From: a virus
Direction: 5' to 3' (one strand)
Length of the DNA stretch: 37,856 nt
Virus record (IMG/VR): IMGVR_UViG_3300049734_000195
Coordinates: 1-37,856 of that record
The position numbers were made by a program, and so were the translations under genes. The notes under the pieces were generated by a model, which saw only the letters and a list, made by a program, of their open reading frames with translations, ran no database searches and was not told the DNA's origin. The first letter of the stretch is position 1, and each line of letters starts with the position of its first letter. Positions 1 to 5,750 of the stretch are shown here, piece after piece.

Positions 1-273
1 CAACGCCTGGTCCGTGCCGCCGCGCGCGCCGGGATTCCCGGGGTTCACCACCATGTCCTGCGCCACACCTACGAGAGCCACCTCGGGATGACTGGCGCGG
101 ACCCTGGGACGCTGCGGGACGCCCTCCGGCACGGGAGCCTGACGACGACCGACGCGTACGTGCACACGGTTCCCGCCCACGTCCGCGCCGCGGTCGGCCG
201 GCTCCCCTGGGCGAACCGGGCACCAAGTGGGCACCAGCGCCGGAAGCCGAAGCGGCAAGCCGTTGAAAAGTAA
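1..273 (+). CDS. int: Tyrosine recombinase (phage integrase), C-terminal part
   Basis: The reading frame is open from base 1 to a TAA at 271-273 and has no start, so this is the 90-residue tail of a longer protein. It carries the second half of the tyrosine-recombinase catalytic site: HVLRHT (His-x-x-Arg) near residues 19-24, then a HGSLTTTDAYVH stretch that supplies the second active-site His position and the nucleophilic Tyr near residues 49-59. The first catalytic Arg and the beta-hairpin Lys are absent here. The first catalytic Arg is in the partial integrase at the other end of the window, whose frame continues into this one. This is probably one gene opened at the contig ends. The enzyme would integrate and excise the phage at attP, likely in the non-coding stretch just downstream. 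Confidence 0.88.
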   Translation, partial: QRLVRAAARAGIPGVHHHVLRHTYESHLGMTGADPGTLRDALRHGSLTTTDAYVHTVPAHVRAAVGRLPWANRAPSGHQRRKPKRQAVEK

Positions 274-489
274 GGCTCCCACGGCGATTTCATGCACTAC
301 CTGATCGACGGCGCGCCCGAAATACGCCCCTCCTGAGAACCCCCGAACACCCTGATGTTACACGTGGAACTGTTGCAGGCGTTACGGTTCGTGACGGAGC
401 GTTACTTGTCGCTGGCTGTCGGTAGCTGTCGGTGTTTCCGTGCTGGTGGGCACCCTATAGGCCCCACCGGAGGCCCTGTACGGCACGCG
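274..489. other. Non-coding stretch after int, candidate attP
   Basis: No convincing gene lies between the end of int and the convergent last late gene. Three signals are visible. A 14-base near-palindrome centred on CACGTG lies at 357-370 (GTT...AAC arms). Two direct copies of GCGTTAC lie at 379-385 and 399-405, exactly 20 bases apart. Two direct copies of CTGTCGGT lie at 416-423 and 426-433, exactly 10 bases apart. Helically phased direct repeats next to int are what integrase arm-type or accessory-protein sites look like, so this is the best attP candidate. The core cannot be fixed without the bacterial attachment site. Confidence 0.4.
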
Positions 490-852
490 CTACGGTGCGG
501 GCTCCTGAGCCTCGGGGACGGCGAGATTCGCGCCCTCTGGCGCGCCGCCGTCGCTGCAGCAGCCATCAGCCCGGCAGGCGCGGACCTCGATCGGGTAGTA
601 GGCGACGGCGCCGGACGGGAAGTCGGGGACAGTCCAGGTCAGCGAGGTCGCCGACCCTGGGACGGTAACGGTCTCGCGCCAGGTCTCGACGTAGCCGGCG
701 AGGCAGGTCCCCGGCTCCCCGGTATCGGGGTCGGTGCAGGCGTAGAAGGTCGGCACCCAGACCCAAGCGGTGGCCGAGAGCGTGGCGATGTTCGCCTCGG
801 GCGGGAGCGGGTCCCAGGACAGGGAGAGTGTGAGCGCGAGGAGGAGGGTCAT
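490..852 (-). CDS. Small secreted Cys-containing protein, last gene of the late arm
   Basis: I do not recognise this 120-residue protein. It opens with a short hydrophobic stretch (MTLLLALTLSLS) that resembles a weak signal sequence. A Val/Thr/Trp-rich body follows, looking like a fibronectin-III or Ig-type beta domain (ETVTVPGSATSLTWTVPDFP, residues about 60-80). There are five Cys, including an adjacent CC pair in RACRADGCCSDGG, so disulfides are likely if it is exported. It is the terminal gene of the minus-strand arm and converges on int. The ATG has no clear Shine-Dalgarno and sits only seven bases beyond the foot of the inverted repeat at 859-921. A cell-envelope or virion-associated accessory role is a guess. 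Confidence 0.6.
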   Translation of the reverse strand: MTLLLALTLSLSWDPLPPEANIATLSATAWVWVPTFYACTDPDTGEPGTCLAGYVETWRETVTVPGSATSLTWTVPDFPSGAVAYYPIEVRACRADGCCSDGGAPEGANLAVPEAQEPAP

Positions 853-858
853 GGTGCG

Positions 859-921
859 GCGGCCGGCCGAGCCTCTGGGTGGGGAGATGGAGCGGGGGAC
901 GGCGCTCCCCCGGCCGGCCGC
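859..921. repeat. Long GC-rich inverted repeat between two late genes
   Basis: GCGGCCGGCCG at 859-869 is the exact reverse complement of CGGCCGGCCGC at 911-921, giving an 11-base perfect stem. Within the 41-base loop, GGGGAG (881-886) can pair with CTCCCC (905-910). It fills the gap between the genes at 931-1569 and 490-852. There is no U-tract on the minus-strand transcript, so it is not a textbook terminator. It could attenuate, stabilise the message end, or hide the start of the last gene. Confidence 0.55.
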
Positions 922-930
922 TGCAAGGGC

Positions 931-1569
931 TCAGAACTCCCACCCGAGGCGGACTAGAACGGCCGTCTCATCCGGGAGCGCGACCAGGTCCCCGCCGAGC
1001 CAGTCGGGAAGGACGGCGCGGCCGAAGCTCGAGCGCCAGGCCAGCCGACGCGAGTATCCGGCCATGACCCCGATGCCGTCCGTGGAGAACGCCGGGCCCA
1101 CGTCGATCCGGTTGCGTGGCGGGGGCGGGACGTCGATCGGGACGCTCACGGCCTCCGACGTTTCCAGATCCAGCGGCGCACGAACCAGCGTCTCCCACTC
1201 CTCGCCGAACTGGATCTCGCAGATCATCCAGCCCTGCCAGCCGCGGACCCGGACGCCGTCCTCGACCCCCTCGAGCTGCTCGCCCTCAAAACGGACGCGG
1301 GCGGGAGGTGGCGGCGCATCGACGGGGATCTCCCGGATGCGCTCGATCACGGACGGCGCGATCGGCGCGGCCTCGCTCTGCAGCACCACACGCTCGACCA
1401 CCCGCACCGGACCAGGAGTCTGGATCTCCTTGACCTCGACCACCCGGACCACCTTCGCGGGGAGTGGCACCTCGACCAGCTCCGGCATCGTCATCGCCCG
1501 GGCGAGAAAGAAACCCCCAACGCCCGCGGCGAGCAGGCAACCGACCACGCCGAGAAAGCGCCAGCTCAT
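931..1569 (-). CDS. Membrane-anchored protein of unknown function
   Basis: A 212-residue protein not assigned to a family. Residues about 5-27 form one hydrophobic segment (FLGVVGCLLAAGVGGFFLA), either an N-terminal anchor or an uncleaved signal. A long Val/Glu/Pro-rich extracytoplasmic region follows, and the last 60 residues alternate polar and hydrophobic positions and end in RLGWEF, a terminal-Phe ending that resembles outer-membrane beta-strands. Its place just after the lysis cassette and among other exported proteins suggests a lysis accessory or lysogenic-conversion role, but nothing in the sequence decides this. The ATG follows a G-rich run by six bases. Confidence 0.6.
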   Translation of the reverse strand: MSWRFLGVVGCLLAAGVGGFFLARAMTMPELVEVPLPAKVVRVVEVKEIQTPGPVRVVERVVLQSEAAPIAPSVIERIREIPVDAPPPPARVRFEGEQLEGVEDGVRVRGWQGWMICEIQFGEEWETLVRAPLDLETSEAVSVPIDVPPPPRNRIDVGPAFSTDGIGVMAGYSRRLAWRSSFGRAVLPDWLGGDLVALPDETAVLVRLGWEF

Positions 1570-1585
1570 GCGATGCCCCCCCGTG

Positions 1586-2044
1586 CTAGTACGGGTCGCT
1601 CGGATCTTCGTAAAGGTCCGGGTAGTAGCGCGGTTCGTCGACCTCCAGCGTCAGGCTTCCGGCCGGAACCACGCTGACCTCGATGACCTTCTCGTAGGTG
1701 GCGACGCTGTTGCCGTAGAGGACCTTGAACTGCGCCAGGCCCACTGCCCCCGGCTTGGGCTTCACGCTGAAGCCGTTGTGGGGCTGCTGCGCGGGGATGC
1801 GGGTTGCGATCTCCGGCGTGAGGTTGATGTAGTCGAATGGCGCCAGCACGTCGGTGTCCGGATTGAAGTCGTGGCCGTCGACGTAGAACTCCATCGGCAC
1901 GTGGAGCACCTGGTCGTTCGGCACCTCCCCGACGTAGACGGTCGGAGTCGAGATAGCCTCCGGCTTCGAGGTGAGGGCGACGCCCGCCATCCCGACCATG
2001 ACCAGCACGAATCCGACCAGCTTCAGTCTCGCGGTGGTGTTCAT
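1586..2044 (-). CDS. Exported or anchored protein, unknown function
   Basis: A 152-residue protein with a clear N-terminal hydrophobic segment (residues about 8-25, LKLVGFVLVMVGMAGVALT) after two basic residues, so it is secreted or membrane anchored. The rest is beta-rich. A stretch near residues 90-130 (GFSVKPKPGAVGLAQFKVLYGNS) resembles the Ig-like repeat in the preceding gene at 2104-2589 (TGFTVTTVDGAVGPGQVKVTYGD), so the two neighbours look related. I chose the ATG at 2044 over the in-frame GTG at 2047 because GGAGGGG lies just upstream. A terminator-like hairpin (2064-2092) separates it from its neighbour. Confidence 0.65.
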   Translation of the reverse strand: MNTTARLKLVGFVLVMVGMAGVALTSKPEAISTPTVYVGEVPNDQVLHVPMEFYVDGHDFNPDTDVLAPFDYINLTPEIATRIPAQQPHNGFSVKPKPGAVGLAQFKVLYGNSVATYEKVIEVSVVPAGSLTLEVDEPRYYPDLYEDPSDPY

Positions 2045-2063
2045 CACCTACCCCTCCGAAATT

Positions 2064-2092
2064 GGACGGCCGACCACGCTGGCCGGCCGTCC
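2064..2092 (-). terminator. Hairpin between two late genes
   Basis: GGACGGCCG (2064-2072) and CGGCCGTCC (2084-2092) form a 9-base perfect stem with an 11-base loop. On the minus-strand transcript it follows the gene at 2104-2589 and is followed by CCAATTTC, a very short U-run, so termination would be partial at best. Its position just before a gene with its own strong Shine-Dalgarno suggests message processing or attenuation. Confidence 0.5.
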
Positions 2093-2103
2093 GGATTGAA
2101 GGA

Positions 2104-2589
2104 CTACGCCTTCGGGATCAGCTCCGCCGCGCCGATGGTGAGCGACGAGACGAACTTCTCCGAGGTCACCTCGAAGTTCAGGAACGCCACGGCGGTCTGC
2201 GTGCCCGCCTCGGCAGCGGCATCCCCATAGGTGACCTTGACCTGGCCTGGTCCCACGGCGCCGTCGACCGTGGTGACGGTGAAGCCCGTCGTCGGGTCGG
2301 CGTCCGGCGTCACGGAGGCGACCTCCGGCGTCGTCGACTCGTAGGTGAGCGGCTCCGGGGTGATGGCGGCGCCGTCCTGGTCCTGGAAGGTCACCGGGAA
2401 ATGTGCGTTGAAGGTGTTCGGTATCTGCCCGCCTGAGAAGTCCATTGGTGGCTCCGTGCCCTTCGGGAACAGAGTCCCAGGGCCGATGATGAGAGTGGAG
2501 AAACGCACCTGTGGAGGTGCGGTGTACGACTCGAAGAACTTGATCCCTGAGCGGTAGAACTGCTCGCGAAGCGAGACGTGCCGCCTCAC
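2104..2589 (-). CDS. Ig-like domain protein
   Basis: A 161-residue protein starting with GTG, whose first four bases (GTGA) overlap the stop of the preceding membrane-protein gene. Residues about 70-125 read like a bacterial Ig-like (Big_2 type) repeat: EVASVTPDADPTTGFTVTTV and then GPGQVKVTYGD. Such domains often decorate phage virions or surface adhesins and bind carbohydrate weakly. No signal peptide is visible, unlike in the downstream gene at 1586-2044 that shares the motif. It could be a virion decoration protein or a cytosolic partner. Family assignment is by pattern only. Confidence 0.6.
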   Translation of the reverse strand: MRRHVSLREQFYRSGIKFFESYTAPPQVRFSTLIIGPGTLFPKGTEPPMDFSGGQIPNTFNAHFPVTFQDQDGAAITPEPLTYESTTPEVASVTPDADPTTGFTVTTVDGAVGPGQVKVTYGDAAAEAGTQTAVAFLNFEVTSEKFVSSLTIGAAELIPKA

Positions 2590-2780
2590 GGCTTCCCGAC
2601 CCGGATGCCGTCAAGCCAGGAGAACATCCCGAACAGGCTCAGCAGCCAGAGCACGACGGCGAGGACCACCACGCCGTTCAGGATCTGCTTGATCTTCGCG
2701 TCCATCGGGATGTAGTGGTTCGCGACGTACAGCAGTACTCCCACAACGACCAAGATCAGTGCGACCTGGAGAATCGGCAT
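2586..2780 (-). CDS. Two-helix small membrane protein, holin candidate
   Basis: A 64-residue protein with two hydrophobic helices (about residues 4-22 and 37-56) joined by a short polar turn (PMDAKIKQILNG). It resembles the Thivi_2564-type small membrane proteins found in phage lysis regions. It follows the lysin, a coiled-coil membrane protein and another small membrane protein, so a holin-like or pinholin-like role in the inner membrane is reasonable. The ATG at 2780 lies one base after the upstream stop. A longer in-frame start at 2810 would run into the neighbour and add an unlikely basic leader. Confidence 0.65.
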   Translation of the reverse strand: MPILQVALILVVVGVLLYVANHYIPMDAKIKQILNGVVVLAVVLWLLSLFGMFSWLDGIRVGKP

Positions 2781-2781
2781 C

Positions 2782-2985
2782 TCAGCCCTCCTTGGGCGGA
2801 TTCGGGTCACCGACCCCGATCATCCCGCCAAGGGCAACGAAGGCGGCGCCCCAGACGGAGTAGGGACGCAGAGGCTCCGGCACGTTCTGCGTCAGCAGCA
2901 GGCCGCCGATCGCCTGGAGCCCCCCGCGGATATACCTCCTCGCGGCCGTCTCGTCGTACCAGAACTTGATGAAAACCTCTTTCAT
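2782..2985 (-). CDS. Small membrane-associated protein of the lysis cassette
   Basis: 67 residues, unrecognised at family level. Two moderately hydrophobic stretches (GGLQAIGGLLLT near residues 21-32 and SVWGAAFVALGGMIGVG near 43-59) suggest a membrane hairpin. The ATG overlaps the TGA of the upstream coiled-coil gene as ATGA, a sign of coupled translation. By position it is a second holin candidate or a holin partner (antiholin). The similarly sized next gene is the stronger holin candidate. Confidence 0.55.
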   Translation of the reverse strand: MKEVFIKFWYDETAARRYIRGGLQAIGGLLLTQNVPEPLRPYSVWGAAFVALGGMIGVGDPNPPKEG

Positions 2986-3371
2986 CGCGTCCCCCTTTCG
3001 CCCCGTCTGTCAGGGCCACGCCACGGCTTGACCATCGTCTCCATCAGGCCCTCGAGCGCCGCCAGCCTCTGGAGTGCTTCGCTTGCACGCTTCATGTTTT
3101 CATCGTGCATCTGCGACCGCACCTCGTTCGACTGATTGATCCGTTCGTGGATCTTTCCCAACGAGCTGCGGATCTCCGCCGCCAGAGCCTCCGTCCGCTG
3201 ATGGTGCTCAGCTGCACAGGATGCCCGCTGCTTAGCTATGGTCTCGATCTCATCGCAGTGCCGCTTCAGGTGCTCCTGCACCGCCTTCACGGCCGCCTCC
3301 ATTCGCAGGAGCCAGGCGATGAAGCCGATGATGGCGATTGCCACAGGAACCCAGAGAAGAAGGTCATGCAC
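2982..3371 (-). CDS. Membrane-anchored coiled-coil protein, i-spanin-like
   Basis: 129 residues with an N-terminal transmembrane helix (LLLWVPVAIAIIGFIAWLL, residues about 4-22). A long charged helical region rich in Glu, Lys, Arg and Gln runs from about residue 24 to 112, and the tail is basic. This is the layout of Rz-type inner-membrane spanins: N-in anchor plus periplasmic coiled coil. The gene follows the lysin. No obvious lipoprotein o-spanin was found nested in it or downstream, so the spanin call is by architecture only. A generic coiled-coil membrane protein is the alternative. Confidence 0.55.
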   Translation of the reverse strand: MHDLLLWVPVAIAIIGFIAWLLRMEAAVKAVQEHLKRHCDEIETIAKQRASCAAEHHQRTEALAAEIRSSLGKIHERINQSNEVRSQMHDENMKRASEALQRLAALEGLMETMVKPWRGPDRRGERGTR

Positions 3372-3413
3372 CGTCGCATCCCTTTCCGGCGGCAGGCCCC
3401 ACTCCCTAGCCGC

Positions 3414-3893
3414 CTACGCCAACAACCGCCGTACTCCCAGCACCTTGTCTATTGGGAACCGGAGCACGTTTACCGCGTCCCCCTGATTGCCTCCCAACAG
3501 CAGCACGTCGCCGCCCTCCAAGGCAGCGAAGAAGGCGACATGACCTGGCGCGTCGATGACCTCCGGGCCAGGACTATCCACGCCGCGGCGCAGGATCACC
3601 ACATCGAAGCCGACCTGCGCCTGCGTCAGCGTGACTGGCACACCCACCGCTAGCCAGCTTCGCGCCCGCAGGTTATGCGAGCGCGGCAGCCGCAGCAGCC
3701 AGCAGATGTAGTTTGTGAAGGCCGAGCACCACGGCACGGAATCGTCAACCGGCCACTCCTGGTCCAACCGCAGCATGGCCAGCACCATCGGGTTGCTCGT
3801 CTTCCCGGCGACCTCCTTGACCCCGACGAACCGCTGCGCCAGGTCGTAGGCCGTCATCGGGATCGTCGTCAGCGACGCCAGCGGCCTGTTCAT
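3414..3893 (-). CDS. Endolysin, TIGR02594 / NlpC-P60-like amidase
   Basis: A 159-residue protein matching the pattern of the TIGR02594 family: a catalytic Cys in VPWCSAFTNY (Cys56), a catalytic His in PGHVAFF (His118) and a polar residue in GGNQGD (Asn136). Members are papain-like peptidoglycan amidases or peptidases that phages use to cleave the host wall at lysis. There is no signal peptide, so it would need a holin, and two small membrane proteins follow. The ATG overlaps the upstream lyase stop as ATGA. A virion-borne wall hydrolase is less likely, given the lysis-gene neighbours. Confidence 0.8.
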   Translation of the reverse strand: MNRPLASLTTIPMTAYDLAQRFVGVKEVAGKTSNPMVLAMLRLDQEWPVDDSVPWCSAFTNYICWLLRLPRSHNLRARSWLAVGVPVTLTQAQVGFDVVILRRGVDSPGPEVIDAPGHVAFFAALEGGDVLLLGGNQGDAVNVLRFPIDKVLGVRRLLA

Positions 3894-4759
3894 GACGGCA
3901 GCGCCAACCACTCGCGGAACTTCGCGCTGCGGATCCGCCCGTGATAGAGGGTGTTCGTCTGCTCCTGCGCCGTGCCGCGGTAGAAGCCGCAGGACACGTA
4001 GTTCGGGAGAAAGTTGTACATCGTTCCGACCACCATGCGCGGGTGCGCGGTGTAGACCGTCTCCACGCCCGTCCGCGTGAACACGTCCACGTAACCGTTC
4101 CCGTTGCCGACCGCCCATCCTATGTGGAGCATCACGTCGGTCCATGAGTCGCGTACGATGGGGAACGTGGTGCGCTGCTCCGTCTCGCCGCCGGCGTTGG
4201 GCTCCTCACCGACGATGTCCCCGTGTTGCTCGATAAGGCCGCAGCGCACGAAGAACTCCGAACTGACCCCATCGCTGTCATGGCGCAGCGAGATGACCGG
4301 CTGCGGCCCGCCGGTGACTCCTTCCGAGTGGAACTGCATGTAGATTTGCCACTTCGTCGTTGGCGATGCCGAGTTGTCGAAGTTGAACGACGCCGGGATG
4401 TAGATGCTGTCGTGGTACCACCAGTCGGTCCCGTGCGTGGCGTACCATTCGTTATGCCGCTCCAGCAGCGCCCGCTCCTTGTCCGTGCCGAACGGTGGGA
4501 CGCGATCGTCCTGGAGAACCTTGTCGCCGTTGTTGATCGTCAGTTCCCACGCCTTCTCCCCTGGCCGGCCCGGCGCATCGACGAGGACGACGTTCGGGGA
4601 GTTGTCGGGCGTCTCTCCCTGGTTGTTCCATTGCGCGCCCAGACGCCAGTCGTCCCACGCCTTCGAGACACCGCCGCGGAAGTCCTCGCGGAACTGCGGC
4701 GAGCGTGGGCTCATGAAGAACCTCATCTGCTCGCGGCCGGACATGCGCCGTAGGCTCAT
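3890..4759 (-). CDS. Polysaccharide lyase (heparin-lyase-like fold), depolymerase candidate
   Basis: 289 residues resembling the PF14099 polysaccharide lyase family (jelly roll, heparin/alginate lyase relatives). The signs are a DWWYHDSIYIP strand near 112-122, the conserved KWQIYMQFH core at 136-144, SLRH at 157-160, and a late DSWTDVMLHIGWAVGNGNG plus TLYHGRIRSAK (about 204-280). Such enzymes cut acidic surface polysaccharide by beta-elimination. Lying between tail-tip genes and the lysin, it could be a virion or free depolymerase that clears capsule or slime. The ATG overlaps the upstream stop (ATGA). No fibre-anchoring domain is obvious, so virion attachment is unproven. Confidence 0.7.
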   Translation of the reverse strand: MSLRRMSGREQMRFFMSPRSPQFREDFRGGVSKAWDDWRLGAQWNNQGETPDNSPNVVLVDAPGRPGEKAWELTINNGDKVLQDDRVPPFGTDKERALLERHNEWYATHGTDWWYHDSIYIPASFNFDNSASPTTKWQIYMQFHSEGVTGGPQPVISLRHDSDGVSSEFFVRCGLIEQHGDIVGEEPNAGGETEQRTTFPIVRDSWTDVMLHIGWAVGNGNGYVDVFTRTGVETVYTAHPRMVVGTMYNFLPNYVSCGFYRGTAQEQTNTLYHGRIRSAKFREWLALPS

Positions 4760-5355
4760 GGGAAAAAGATCTCCAGCAGGTCGACGTGGATCTCGGATGG
4801 GGGAGCGAAGCCGCCACCGGTGATGTTCTCGATAGCGAACTCGACCCGCACGATGGAGGCGAAATTGGCGAAGCCGCCGGTGAGGTTGAACTCGCTGCTG
4901 AGCCCCCAGGCCCCTCCTTGTGCAGGCGTGTAGATCGAGGTCTGCGAGCTGATGCCGCTCGGGATGCTCGAATAGAACGCCAGGCGCAGCTGCACCGAGT
5001 TGCCATCGCCCATGTCTACGTACTTGCGGCGGTAGCGGGCCTTGGTGAAAGGGGACAGGTCGAGCGCGGGTGCGAAGTCCCGATGCAGGATGCCCCAGGG
5101 CGTGAACGGCGGGAACCCGGAATCGGTCCCTCGATTCGCCCCGGCGCGGTCCCCCTCGAAGGGCGCGAACGAGGTCAGGGAGGACGGTGCCGTCGCGACC
5201 CAGCCGTCGATAGAATTGAGCCCGCCTCCGAGAATCGGCTGCCAGCCCTGGACCTGGCCAACGACGGGCGGGAAGACCGCGACGGACGCATTCCTGCCCG
5301 GCAAGACGGAGAGCGTCCCGACCGGCCCGGGCTGCATCGTCCCGTGTGGCGCCAC
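4756..5355 (-). CDS. Tail-tip or adsorption-associated protein, unknown
   Basis: A 199-residue protein I do not recognise. It is rich in Gly, Pro, aromatic and small residues with beta-strand periodicity, for instance GDGNSVQLRLAFYSSIPS (about 114-131) and FASIVRVEFAIENITGGG. There are no transmembrane segments, and the pattern looks like a compact beta-sandwich. The GTG start overlaps the upstream TAG by one base; an internal ATG at codon 7 is an alternative start. It sits between a BppU-like protein and the polysaccharide lyase, so a receptor-binding or baseplate role is plausible from position only. Confidence 0.6.
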   Translation of the reverse strand: MAPHGTMQPGPVGTLSVLPGRNASVAVFPPVVGQVQGWQPILGGGLNSIDGWVATAPSSLTSFAPFEGDRAGANRGTDSGFPPFTPWGILHRDFAPALDLSPFTKARYRRKYVDMGDGNSVQLRLAFYSSIPSGISSQTSIYTPAQGGAWGLSSEFNLTGGFANFASIVRVEFAIENITGGGFAPPSEIHVDLLEIFFP

Positions 5356-5738
5356 TAGAAGTTCTCCACCAGCGGCTGGAACAGCGCATACTTGCCGTCC
5401 ACCACGGTGTAGTACTTCGTCGCCGCGCTCTTGATCTTCACGCCGAGGAAGTAGGTCACGGCCGGAACCGCCGTCTCCAGCCCGAGCGCCGCGCTGTCCG
5501 CCGGCAAGATGAAGAAGTCGACGATGCCGGCGGTGGCCGGTGCGACGATGACTGCCTCGGATGCGCTCGTGGTCGTCTTACGAATCTTGGCGTTCGCGTC
5601 CGTGTCGGTCGCGAATTCCTTCACGCACAACCGCGCCTGCGCCCCGGTCAGGTCGTACGCGGACCCGTCCGGGTTCGTGATGGCGACGCGGATCGTGGCG
5701 TCCTCGTTGCGGTGGTGCCGAGCGTACTGCTGTGGCAT
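5355..5738 (-). CDS. BppU-like N-terminal domain protein (baseplate)
   Basis: 127 residues. The section NPDGSAYDLTGAQARLCVKE (about 22-41) and the later strands TAGIVDFFILPADS are the pattern of the N-terminal Ig-like domain of lactococcal-type baseplate protein BppU, which holds receptor-binding proteins on the baseplate. Here the domain stands alone. It follows the large fibre-like protein, consistent with a structural linker. GGAGG lies eight bases upstream of the ATG. The BppU comparison is by pattern and of moderate strength. Confidence 0.6.
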   Translation of the reverse strand: MPQQYARHHRNEDATIRVAITNPDGSAYDLTGAQARLCVKEFATDTDANAKIRKTTTSASEAVIVAPATAGIVDFFILPADSAALGLETAVPAVTYFLGVKIKSAATKYYTVVDGKYALFQPLVENF

Positions 5739-5750
5739 TTGCCGACCCTC

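Noticed and set aside
770-2230. Long plus-strand open frame of 486 codons over the first part of the late arm
   Set aside because: It is Arg/Ser/Pro-rich with no domain and lies opposite several minus-strand genes with starts, overlaps and family patterns. High G+C gives long false frames on the opposite strand.
2982-3371. Nested Rz1-type lipoprotein inside the i-spanin-like gene
   Set aside because: No alternative frame showed a signal peptide with a lipobox Cys in this stretch.
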